Shown piece after piece: positions 6,906-14,558 of a stretch of DNA of 64,000 nt. Positions within the stretch are counted from its first letter, which is position 1. Each line of letters opens with the position of its first letter. The notes below the pieces were generated by a model. The model searched no databases, was not told the DNA's origin, and worked only from the letters and a program-made list of their open reading frames with translations. Made by a program: the position numbers and the translations under genes. Source of the DNA: Mycolicibacterium sp. HK-90 (GTDB lineage Bacteria; Actinomycetota; Actinomycetes; Mycobacteriales; Mycobacteriaceae); assembly GCF_030486405.1 (NCBI RefSeq), contig NZ_CP129613.1, positions 5,394,001-5,458,000 on the forward strand, read 5' to 3'.

Positions 6906-8810
6906 GAACCCGTCCTGATCATCGCCGTCGGTGCCCGCCAGGGCCTGGCTGCCGACCCCGCCGGCGATGGCGGTATTGGCGGTGTTGTCATCGCCGTTGC
7001 CACCGGCGTGGGCGAAGCCACCGAAGCCGGCGATGGCCAGGTTCTCGTCGTTGTTGTCGCCGAGGATGCCCAGGAAGGAGGCCGGGCCGGCGACCGCGAT
7101 GGCATCAGGACCGGTCGCGTGGGCGACGTTGTCGTCGTTGTCATTGCCGAAGTTCCCGGCATCGGCGCGCCCGCCGAAGGCGGCGGTGGCCGTGTTGCCG
7201 CTGTTGCTGTCGCCGGCACCGCCCGCCGAGGCCAGTCCGCTGTGGATGACGGTCGCGGTGTTGCCATCGCTGTCGTCGCCGCCGAGGGCCGCGAAGGCGG
7301 CACCGCTGCCGAGCACCACCGCGCGATTGTCGTCCTTGTCGACGCCGAGTTCGGCGGCGGTCGCGTGGGCGTCCACGCCGTTGGCGATCGCGGAGTTGTT
7401 GTCGTTGTCATCGCCGGCCACCCCGGCCCGGGCGTACGCCTGCGCGCCGGTGGCAGAGGCGGTGTTGCCGTCATTGTCGGCGCCGTCGGTACCCGCCGCG
7501 GCGAATCCGCCGTCGACGGCCGTGGCGGTGTTGCCGTCGTTACCGGTGCCGTTGGATCCGGCGAACGCGTGGCTGCCATCGCCGGTGGCCCTGGCCAGGT
7601 TGCCGTCACCCCCGGCGGCGGTTGCGGTGCTGTCGTGACCGAGGACGAGTGCGACATTGTTGTCACCGCCGGTGGCCACAGCACTGCTGTTGTTGCCCAA
7701 TGCCATCGCGAACGAGCCGTCGCCTTCGGCTTGACAGGACGCGGAACCCCACTGCACCAGCACTTGGCCATTGGCGCAGGCGCACCCGCTCTCGAATATC
7801 GACGCGGACTGTCCGGGCGCGGCCATCGAGGTCAGTTCACCCTGTTTCAGCGATGTCACCCCGGTCGAGGCCGTCTGGGGACGGCGCGCCCAGGCCAGCA
7901 CCGCCCACATCGCCGGTGACTGCGACGGCAGTGTGGGACCGTCGAGCGGCGCCGGGTTCAAACCCACCCAGGACAGCAGGTTGGACGCCAATCGCGCCCC
8001 GGGAACGGGCGGCGGCACCGGCTTGACCGGTTGAACATGTTGCGCCGCAACGATACCTGTCTCGATTGGTGCCTGCGGCTCGGCATCACCGGATGCGGGA
8101 ACCACATCGTCAGCCACTGTCACCGCAGCCGCATGCATTCGTGCGTCGACTCGCCGGGAGATCATCGGGGCACGGCTCGGGGTCACTCGGGTGGCCGAGG
8201 GCCGGTCGATGTCCAGCGGACGGACCGGGTCGGGTTCGGCATGGTCAGACCGTTGGTCGCCGATGTCCGGCTCTGCGGCCGGCGCCTGGTCCGCCTCGCC
8301 GGGTTCCGGTCCCGGTTGGGAGACGGCCGGAAGTTCGAGTTCCTCAACGGCCTCTTCCGCGACGGTCCCGGGGATACCCGCCGGAGTCGCGGTGACGACC
8401 TGCTCATCCCGCGGTTTCGCGTTGGGTATCTCCACCGGCGCATCGTCGGCATCGGACGTGCGGCCCAGCGACCACGTCGACGTGCGAACGCCTCCGGAAC
8501 GCCGCAGAAGGCCTGATCGCGGAGTGCCCTTCGTCGAGTCCCGAGCCGTCAGGGCGCGATCCACGCGGGAAATGCCGATGGACGTTTCTGGCTTCGATTC
8601 GCCGGCAGTCGCGGAGGCCGAGGGGCTCCCGGCGGCCGGCCGGTTGCCCGCTGCGGATTCCGAGGCGTCCGATGACGCAGAGTCGGCTGCCGATGGCGAA
8701 TCCACCGACGGATCGGCGGCCGCGACCCATGGTGTACCCGCCATCGCGGTCCCGATACCCAGTGCGACCGCCAGCGCACCGACACGACCGATGTGCTTCG
8801 CATTGCCCAT
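6864..8810 (-). CDS. Exported protein with 22-residue Asp/Asn/Gly/Ala repeats
   Basis: I recognise no named family. The 648-residue precursor starts MGNAKHIGRVGALAVALG, a signal peptide ending near VAAA. A long Ser/Pro/acidic stretch follows, then from about residue 380 a C-terminal domain of roughly 12-13 repeats of about 22 residues, pattern D-x-N-x-A-x-A-x-G-x-x-A-x-A with a G-x-D-N turn (for example DGNTATAVDGGFAAAG). The alternation of small residues and Asp/Asn turns suggests a beta-helix or calcium-binding surface structure, by analogy with YadA-type heads or RTX-like folds; that is inference. The start follows GGGAGGT. Operator 3 and a TACGTT box lie 50-100 bases upstream. The 3' end is inside the 104-bp repeat. 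Confidence 0.8.
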   Translation of the reverse strand: MGNAKHIGRVGALAVALGIGTAMAGTPWVAAADPSVDSPSAADSASSDASESAAGNRPAAGSPSASATAGESKPETSIGISRVDRALTARDSTKGTPRSGLLRRSGGVRTSTWSLGRTSDADDAPVEIPNAKPRDEQVVTATPAGIPGTVAEEAVEELELPAVSQPGPEPGEADQAPAAEPDIGDQRSDHAEPDPVRPLDIDRPSATRVTPSRAPMISRRVDARMHAAAVTVADDVVPASGDAEPQAPIETGIVAAQHVQPVKPVPPPVPGARLASNLLSWVGLNPAPLDGPTLPSQSPAMWAVLAWARRPQTASTGVTSLKQGELTSMAAPGQSASIFESGCACANGQVLVQWGSASCQAEGDGSFAMALGNNSSAVATGGDNNVALVLGHDSTATAAGGDGNLARATGDGSHAFAGSNGTGNDGNTATAVDGGFAAAGTDGADNDGNTASATGAQAYARAGVAGDDNDNNSAIANGVDAHATAAELGVDKDDNRAVVLGSGAAFAALGGDDSDGNTATVIHSGLASAGGAGDSNSGNTATAAFGGRADAGNFGNDNDDNVAHATGPDAIAVAGPASFLGILGDNNDENLAIAGFGGFAHAGGNGDDNTANTAIAGGVGSQALAGTDGDDQDGFTAVAMGGDVVAVP

Positions 8811-8866
8811 CCCGGCACCTCCCACGTACGCAACCCCGGACTGGGGTTCGCGATGTGTTCGCCAGG

Positions 8867-8913
8867 AACGTAATTCAGCCGCGGGTGACCGGTTGGGGTA
8901 GCCGACTACCCCA
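8867..8913 (-). promoter_or_regulatory. Operator 3 and -10 box for the exported repeat protein
   Basis: TGGGGTA (8894-8900), six bases, TACCCCA (8907-8913). Read toward the gene, the downstream TACCCCA half is followed by exactly 20 bases and TTACGTTCCT, identical in sequence and spacing to the promoter of the LpqH-like gene. TACGTT (8867-8872) is the presumed -10 box, giving a leader of about 50 bases. Confidence 0.72.
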
Positions 8914-8974
8914 GTTGCGGCTTCGGCGCCGGGCCCCCGCAACCGGGCGCGGTGGCCGACGAGGATCACCCGGT

Positions 8975-9361
8975 TCAAATCACGCGGAGCGAATCTCCTT
9001 CGCCACCGAACCGGGACCGCAGTTGCACCAGCAGACGCTCGGCCTCAGCGATGCGCGCACGCAGCCGAAGCAGCGCTTCCGGCACGGGCGCCTCGGCCAC
9101 CCGGCTGCGGTCCCGAAGGCGCCGCCACCGGAGCTCGGCGCCCGTCAGGAGGTCCCGCAGCTCCGCGATCTCGCCGAGCAGGAGGTCCTCGAACAGGCGT
9201 GATTGGGCGATGTCAGCGCTGTGCGCGGGCCTGACACAGTCGCGCGGGGGCACCGGGACAGAACCCACACGTGGCGTGGGGCTGAACACCGCGGCCGTAG
9301 CGGCCCCGACAGCCGGGGCGGACGTGTTTCCGCTCCCGAATTCCCGTGATATCACCGACAC
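8975..9361 (-). CDS. Hypothetical protein, helical/coiled-coil
   Basis: No family recognised. The frame codes for up to 128 residues from a GTG at 9361. The C-terminal two thirds look genuinely coding: GC-rich third positions and a heptad-like helical stretch from FEDLLLGEIAELRDLL through RIAEAERLLVQLRSRF. The first 40 or so residues are low in such character, so the true start may be one of the internal GTG codons. No signal peptide or membrane helix is present. The stop lies 164 bases before the exported repeat protein on the same strand; operator 3 lies between them, so the two are probably separately transcribed. Confidence 0.5.
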   Translation of the reverse strand: MSVISREFGSGNTSAPAVGAATAAVFSPTPRVGSVPVPPRDCVRPAHSADIAQSRLFEDLLLGEIAELRDLLTGAELRWRRLRDRSRVAEAPVPEALLRLRARIAEAERLLVQLRSRFGGEGDSLRVI

Positions 9362-9599
9362 GAGAAGATCATCGGGGACGACTGCATTTTCAGCGACCGC
9401 ACAGGATTAACCCGGCAGATCGGCACTGGCCACCGGCCAGTCATGGGATGTATTTTTGACGGCCGCCGGCCCGGCACGCGCGGCGGGCATCGACCAGGCA
9501 CATCCTCGCCGGGCTGGCGGCGCAACTGTGAGCCAACACCTCACAGCTGCAAGGCGTTTGATCGTGGCGACGCCCGCGAGGCCCGCAGACCATGGATGA
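9362..9599. other. Intergenic region between divergent genes, no feature seen
   Basis: This 238-base stretch separates the coiled-coil protein from the MFS gene. Several frames are open across it but none has coding-like composition or a start with a ribosome binding site. No clear palindrome or promoter pair was found. Confidence 0.4.
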
Positions 9600-10829
9600 A
9601 TGCGCGCTCTCCCCTGGATGCACGTCGCCCGCACCGCCGCCGCACTGGCCGCCGCGATGGGCATCGGACGCTTCGTCTACACGCCGATCCTGCCGTTGAT
9701 GACGGCGCACGCCGGACTCACACCGCCGGCGGCGGGCCAGCTGGCCACCGCGAACTACGTCGGCTATCTGTTGGGAGCGGTGGCCGCCGCGTGCTCACCG
9801 CGACTGTCGGGTTCGGTGACCGCATGCCGGGTGTCGCTCATCGTCCTGATCGGCAGCTTGGCCGCAATGCCGTTGACCGGCAACGTGTTCGGCTGGATGG
9901 CGGTGCGCCTGGCCGCCGGGGCGGCCAGCGCCCTGGTGTTCGTGATCGCCGTCAACGTCCTACTCGACCAGCTGCACGACCATCCGTCCCATCTTCCGGG
10001 ATGGGCATTCGGCGGCGTCGGTGCCGGGATCGCCCTCTCGGCCCTCTTGGTGTTCGCGTTGCCCACGGACTCTGGCTGGCGGGCGCCGTGGTGGACGGCG
10101 GCGGCCCTGGCCTCGGTGCTGGGCGCGGCGGCGTGGTCCATGCGGCCGACGGCTGCCTCCGCCGTCGCCACGGTGCCGAATACCCGGCAGCGCAACACTC
10201 GTCGCCCGTTCGCCCTGCTGTTCGGCAGCTACACCATCGAGGGCATCGGGTACATCATCGCCGGCACCTTTCTGGTGGCGGCGGTCGCCCAGCACTCGTC
10301 AGGGGCGCTGGGCACCGCCTCGTGGCTCGTGGTCGGGCTCGCCGCGATTCCGTCCGCGGCACTGTGGGCCCGGCTCAGCGTCCGCTTTTCCCACCCCGCT
10401 CTGCTCGCCGGTGCGCTACTGATGCAGGCGGGCGGAATCGGCCTGGCGTGCACGGGGAACGGCGTCGCGGCGCTCATCGGTGCCGTACTCTTCGGCGCCA
10501 CCTTCATGGGGGTCAGCACGCTGGCCCTGGCGGCCGGCCGGCTGCTGCGGTTTCCGGGCGCTGTGGCACTCCTGACCGCGGGCTACTCCGTCGGTCAGAT
10601 CATCGGCCCCGTGGCGGTGTCACCCTTCGTGCACAACGGGTTTCACACCGCGCTGGCGGCCGGGGCGCTCGTGGTGCTACTCGCCGCCATCACCGCGATC
10701 TCGATGCGGGTCGTCGGCGGGCACCCACACCCCGGCGTCGTGGAGACCAAGGTCGCCGATGCCGCGGGTGAAGGCGTCGACCACCGCGAGCACCGTGGCG
10801 TTCTCCTCGCCCCGCCGCCACACGAGTGA
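9600..10829 (+). CDS. MFS transporter of the YbfB/YjiJ type
   Basis: A 409-residue polytopic membrane protein with about twelve hydrophobic helices. It starts MRALPWMHVARTAAALAAAMGIGRFVYTPILPLM; the GIGRFxYTPILP motif is characteristic of the YbfB/YjiJ branch of major facilitator transporters. Substrate is unknown; efflux is the usual guess. The last 35 or so residues after the final helix (from GGHPHPG onward) are encoded opposite the LysR gene, so the two convergent genes overlap by about 153 bases; the tail is unlike the family and probably extends past an ancestral stop. The ATG at 9600 sets the start just before the first helix. Confidence 0.85.
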   Translation: MRALPWMHVARTAAALAAAMGIGRFVYTPILPLMTAHAGLTPPAAGQLATANYVGYLLGAVAAACSPRLSGSVTACRVSLIVLIGSLAAMPLTGNVFGWMAVRLAAGAASALVFVIAVNVLLDQLHDHPSHLPGWAFGGVGAGIALSALLVFALPTDSGWRAPWWTAAALASVLGAAAWSMRPTAASAVATVPNTRQRNTRRPFALLFGSYTIEGIGYIIAGTFLVAAVAQHSSGALGTASWLVVGLAAIPSAALWARLSVRFSHPALLAGALLMQAGGIGLACTGNGVAALIGAVLFGATFMGVSTLALAAGRLLRFPGAVALLTAGYSVGQIIGPVAVSPFVHNGFHTALAAGALVVLLAAITAISMRVVGGHPHPGVVETKVADAAGEGVDHREHRGVLLAPPPHE

Positions 10830-11609
10830 CCAGGTCCACAGTGGTGTGGGCGCGACCACCGGACGGCGGACCAGACCCTTGGGCAGCGGCGCGTCCTGGC
10901 CCTTGGGGTTGTTGAGGACCGGGCGGCGCAACTGGCGGATGTGCTCGAAGAACGTCGGCCCGGTGACACCCCCGTCGTCGGTTCGCATGACGCGCGCCCC
11001 GGTCGCAGCCGCGAACTGCTCGCCGTACCGATTCCACGACGACCAGCTCGCGACGTCGTCGTCGACCAGCACGAGCGTGTCCTCGGCCGGTACCGGCGAG
11101 GTGTCCGACCCGACGCACAGCGCGTACAGCCGGTCCACCCCCACCAGGCGCGCGTCGAGCGACAGCGACTCCAGGTCAGCGTTCTGTACCCAGCAGATCG
11201 CGAGGTCGAGGCTGCCGTCGGCCACCCGGGCGGCCTGGGTGTGCGACGGCATCACCCAGGTGTCGACCCGCAGCTGCGCCACCCCTGCCGCCCGCTCCGA
11301 CCAGTCGGTCGGACACCAGTTCACATACCCGACGCGCACCGGATCGGCGACCGCCAAACCTGCTGCACGCCTGCGTAACTCGTCAGCCTGGGCGACCAGC
11401 ACACGGGCATCGGGCAGCAGCGAGGCGCCGGCCTGGGTCAGCGAAACCGAGCGGCGGTCACGGTCGAACAACTGCACCTTCAGATCCCGTTCGAGTGCCT
11501 TGATCTGCTGGGACAGCGATGGTCCGGCGATGCGCAGCCGCTCGGCCGCGCGCCCGAAGTTCAGCTCCTCGGCGACGGTCACGAAATACCGCAACTGACG
11601 CAGTTCCAC
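10677..11609 (-). CDS. LysR-family transcriptional regulator
   Basis: A 310-residue regulator with the standard N-terminal winged helix-turn-helix: MELRQLRYFVTVAEELNFGR, then LRIAGPSLSQQIKALERDL and LFDRDRRSVSLTQAG over residues 1-65. The rest is the periplasmic-binding-like effector domain. It is divergent from an SDR gene, the usual arrangement for a LysR target, with 116 bases between starts, and convergent and overlapping with the MFS gene. The probable targets are the SDR gene and possibly the transporter. The effector is unknown. Confidence 0.92.
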   Translation of the reverse strand: MELRQLRYFVTVAEELNFGRAAERLRIAGPSLSQQIKALERDLKVQLFDRDRRSVSLTQAGASLLPDARVLVAQADELRRRAAGLAVADPVRVGYVNWCPTDWSERAAGVAQLRVDTWVMPSHTQAARVADGSLDLAICWVQNADLESLSLDARLVGVDRLYALCVGSDTSPVPAEDTLVLVDDDVASWSSWNRYGEQFAAATGARVMRTDDGGVTGPTFFEHIRQLRRPVLNNPKGQDAPLPKGLVRRPVVAPTPLWTWSLVWRRGEENATVLAVVDAFTRGIGDLGLHDAGVWVPADDPHRDRGDGGE

Positions 11610-11725
11610 CGGATGAGCGTATTAGGCGGAACCTCTCAGCAACGAGCTATCCGGTCACTTCGGCCGGACATCGCGGCGCCCGCAAGCGCGTTGAGGTGTG
11701 CATCCGACCAGAAAGGACCACCCCA

Positions 11726-12439
11726 ATGAGCACCACACCACATGTCGCAGTCATCACCGGCGCGTCCCAGGGCATCGGCGAAGCCCTGGTGGCGGGATAC
11801 CGCAAGCTGGGCTACGCCGTCGTCGCCAACTCCCGCAACATCGGCGAAAGCGACGATCCGATGGTGCTCGCGGTGCCCGGCGACATCGGCCGCCCAGGCC
11901 TCGGCAAGCAGCTGATCGACGCCGCCGTCGAGAGGTTCGGCCGCGTCGACACCATCGTCAACAACGCCGGAATCTTCATCGCGAAACCGTTCACCGAGTA
12001 CACCGACGCGGACTACGACGCCGTGACCGGCGTGAACCAGCGCGGTTTCTTCGAGCTGACCCGCGCCGGGATCGCCGCGATCGAGTCGCACGGCGAAGGT
12101 GGACACGTGGTCAGCATCTCCACGAGCCTCGTCGACCACGCCCTGGCACAGGTGCCCTCGGCGCTGGCGTCGCTGACCAAGGGTGGACTGAACGCCGCGA
12201 CCAAAGCACTGGCCGTCGAATACGCCTCGCGGGGTATCCGGTCCAACGCCGTCGCGCTGGGCATCATCCACACCCCGATGCACCCCCGGGAGACGCACGA
12301 ATTCCTGTCGGCGCTGCATCCCGTCGGCCGGATGGGCGATATCGACGACGTGGTCGACGCGGTGTTGTACTTGGAGCAGGCCGGTTTCGTGACCGGCGAG
12401 ATCCTGCACGTCGACGGGGGCCAAAGTGCCGGGCACTGA
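11726..12439 (+). CDS. Short-chain dehydrogenase/reductase lacking the catalytic Tyr
   Basis: A 237-residue SDR-fold protein. The NAD(P)-binding motif TGASQGIG is at residues 11-18 and NNAG at 79-82; Ser130-Ser134 (SISTS) supplies the usual Ser. At the active site the classical Tyr-xxx-Lys reads Ala148-Ser-Leu-Thr-Lys152, so the Lys is kept and the Tyr is absent. It may be a specialised reductase subgroup or a binding protein; activity cannot be assumed. The start follows AGAAAGGA at a good distance, even though the frame is open farther upstream. It is divergent from the LysR gene and probably under its control. Confidence 0.87.
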   Translation: MSTTPHVAVITGASQGIGEALVAGYRKLGYAVVANSRNIGESDDPMVLAVPGDIGRPGLGKQLIDAAVERFGRVDTIVNNAGIFIAKPFTEYTDADYDAVTGVNQRGFFELTRAGIAAIESHGEGGHVVSISTSLVDHALAQVPSALASLTKGGLNAATKALAVEYASRGIRSNAVALGIIHTPMHPRETHEFLSALHPVGRMGDIDDVVDAVLYLEQAGFVTGEILHVDGGQSAGH

Positions 12440-12483
12440 ATCACAGGTCCTGGTCACCCGCGGCGACACGGGCCGGCGCGATG

Positions 12484-13473
12484 CTAGCTCAGCGCGGGGA
12501 TGACCTTCTGCTCGAACAGCTCGATGCCGGACCGGTCATACGCGGCCTCCGGGAAATACAGGATCGCGTACTCGCAGCCCAGGTCCCGCATCCGCTGCAG
12601 CTTCTCGATGACCTGTTCGGGTGTCCCGCTTGCCGATTCGGGGGCGGTGGCGTTCGCGAGCATGGCATCGACGGCACCTTCCCCGGCCACCGGGGTCTGG
12701 CGGGCCCGAAGGCGGGCAACCCGGTCGGCCACGTCGGCGTCCGAGTCCCCGATGACGGCGTTGAAGTTGGCCGAGCGCACGATGGCGGCGTAATCGGTGC
12801 CCACGTCGCGGCAGTGCCCGGCCAGCACCTCGGATTTGTGTGCGAAACCGTCGGGATCGGAGGTGAAGTTGGTGTACTGCGCGTACTTGGCCGCGATCCG
12901 CAACGTCACCTTCTCCCCGCCGCCGGCGATCCACATCGGGAGACCGTTGTCCTGCAACGGCTTCGGGGCGACGATCGCATCGTCGACCTGATAGTGCCTG
13001 CCGTCGAAGCTGACCCGACCGTCGCGCCAGGCGTCACGCATGATCTGGACGCCCTCGTCGAGCCGGCCCAACCGGACCCCGGCCGACGGGAAGCCGTAGC
13101 CGTACGCCCGCCACTCGTGCTCGTACCAGCCGCCCCCGATGCCCATCTGCACCCGGCCGCCCGAGATGATGTCGGCGGTGGCCGCCACCTTGGCCAGGTA
13201 GACCGGGTTGCGGTAGCTCATCGCGGTACACATCTGGCCGAGTTTGATCCGTGACGTGGTGGCCGCGTAGGCAGACATCAGCGACCACGCCTCATGGGTG
13301 GCCTCGTCGGTGGGCACCGGAACGGTGTGGAAGTGGTCGTACACCCACAGCGAGTCCCAACTGCCCGAGTCCGCGTAGGTGGCCAGGTCACGCATCACCG
13401 GCCAGTGGTCTCGGGTGGGAATGTCGACGAGGTCAAGGCGCCAGCCCTGCGGGATGAAGAGTCCGAAACGCAT
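12484..13473 (-). CDS. LLM-class F420-dependent oxidoreductase
   Basis: A 329-residue TIM-barrel protein of the luciferase-like monooxygenase superfamily, which in mycobacteria mostly use coenzyme F420. It begins MRFGLFIPQGWRLDLVDIP and carries the typical QMGIGGGWYEHEWRAYGYGF segment near residues 105-125 and a C-terminal DLGCEYAILYFP strand. The substrate is unknown. The ATG at 13473 places the first beta-strand at the N terminus as usual. The next gene, on the other strand, is a PPOX-fold protein, another family rich in F420 users. Confidence 0.9.
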   Translation of the reverse strand: MRFGLFIPQGWRLDLVDIPTRDHWPVMRDLATYADSGSWDSLWVYDHFHTVPVPTDEATHEAWSLMSAYAATTSRIKLGQMCTAMSYRNPVYLAKVAATADIISGGRVQMGIGGGWYEHEWRAYGYGFPSAGVRLGRLDEGVQIMRDAWRDGRVSFDGRHYQVDDAIVAPKPLQDNGLPMWIAGGGEKVTLRIAAKYAQYTNFTSDPDGFAHKSEVLAGHCRDVGTDYAAIVRSANFNAVIGDSDADVADRVARLRARQTPVAGEGAVDAMLANATAPESASGTPEQVIEKLQRMRDLGCEYAILYFPEAAYDRSGIELFEQKVIPALS

Positions 13474-13529
13474 GGACCCCGACTCTACGACTCCGACGTG
13501 TGTCGTGGTACCGGGCTAGCCTGGTTTTC

Positions 13530-13955
13530 ATGGCCCTTTCCAAGGAAGAACGCGAACAGTTTCTGGCCGAGCCACATATCGCCGCGATGTCGGTGTATGC
13601 CGGCGACAAGCGCGGTCCGTTGACCCTCCCGATCTGGTACCAGTACACCCCCGGTGGCGAGCCATGGGTGTTGACGGGGAACGGGTCGCGCAAGCACCGG
13701 TTGATCGAGGCGGCCGGGCATCTGAGCCTGATGGTCGAGCGGCTGGAGCCGACGGTGCGTTACGTCGCCGTTGACGGGGCCGTCAGCCGGATCGAACCGG
13801 GCACCGATGAGCAGCTGGTCGAGATGACCAAACGCTATCTGGCGCCCGAGAAGGTCGAGGCCTATCTGGAGTTCGCCCGGCGTGAGCAGGGCGACAGCGT
13901 CGCGGTGTTCCTGAAGCCCGAGCACTGGTTGTCCGCCGATCTGGGGGCCCTGTGA
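13530..13955 (+). CDS. Pyridoxamine-5'-phosphate-oxidase-fold (FDOR-type) protein
   Basis: A 141-residue split beta-barrel flavin/F420 reductase-type protein. MALSKEEREQFLAEPHIAAMSV is the helix and first strand of the fold, followed by GPLTLPIWYQYTPGGEPWVL and a charged RKHRLIEAAGHLSLMV stretch that in this fold contacts the cofactor phosphate. It is probably cytosolic; the substrate is unknown. The ATG at 13530 was preferred to an earlier in-frame codon because it matches the family N terminus. It lies four bases before the methyltransferase gene, suggesting one transcript. Confidence 0.85.
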   Translation: MALSKEEREQFLAEPHIAAMSVYAGDKRGPLTLPIWYQYTPGGEPWVLTGNGSRKHRLIEAAGHLSLMVERLEPTVRYVAVDGAVSRIEPGTDEQLVEMTKRYLAPEKVEAYLEFARREQGDSVAVFLKPEHWLSADLGAL

Positions 13956-13959
13956 CGCC

Positions 13960-14547
13960 ATGAGTTCGCGCCAACGGCTGTTCCGGTGGTTCTACCGGCT
14001 CGGGTTCACGCCCTGGGACGGCCACCCGTTGGCGCACAGTCTGATCGAACTCGTCGAAGGCGGCGCGCTGCCCCCGGGTACCGCACTCGATCTCGGGTGC
14101 GGTACCGGGGACAACGCGGTGTACCTGGCGGGCCACGGCTGGCAGGTCACGGGTGTCGACTATGTGGACAAGGCGTTGAAGAAGGCCCGCGCCAAGGCCG
14201 GTCCGCTACCGGTGAATTTCGTCAAAGCCGATGTGACACAACTGAGTCTGTCCGGGATCGGCGCCGGGTTCGGACTCATCATCGACAGTGGCTGCCTGCA
14301 CGGCATGAGTGAAGTCGACCGGGACGCCTATGTCCGGGAGGTCAGCGCGGTGGCCGCCCCCGCCGCGCACCTGCTGATCGTGGCGTTCATCCCGGGCGCG
14401 TCGATGGGCGTACCCGGCATCGGTTTCGAGGAGGTGCAACGCCGCTTCAGCGCCGGTTGGACCCTGATGTCCAGCGGGGACGAGCCCGCGATGGATCACA
14501 ACGGTAGAAACCCGGCACGGTACTACCTGTTCACCCGAGCCGGCTGA
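13960..14547 (+). CDS. Class I SAM-dependent methyltransferase
   Basis: A 195-residue methyltransferase with the SAM-binding motif I as ALDLGCGTGDNAVYLA near residues 45-60, the acidic end of strand 2 as VTGVDYV, and FVKADVTQL as the third motif. The fold is complete but no substrate-recognition domain is evident. It follows the PPOX-fold gene by four bases on the same strand and is probably cotranscribed. A small-molecule substrate is likely but unknown. Confidence 0.88.
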   Translation: MSSRQRLFRWFYRLGFTPWDGHPLAHSLIELVEGGALPPGTALDLGCGTGDNAVYLAGHGWQVTGVDYVDKALKKARAKAGPLPVNFVKADVTQLSLSGIGAGFGLIIDSGCLHGMSEVDRDAYVREVSAVAAPAAHLLIVAFIPGASMGVPGIGFEEVQRRFSAGWTLMSSGDEPAMDHNGRNPARYYLFTRAG

Positions 14548-14558
14548 TCAGGCCTGGC

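Noticed and set aside
6930..7700. Repeated units that at first look like a CRISPR-like or minisatellite array
   Set aside because: The period is about 66 bases in-frame with the exported protein, units are degenerate and there are no unique spacers; it is protein repeat coding sequence.
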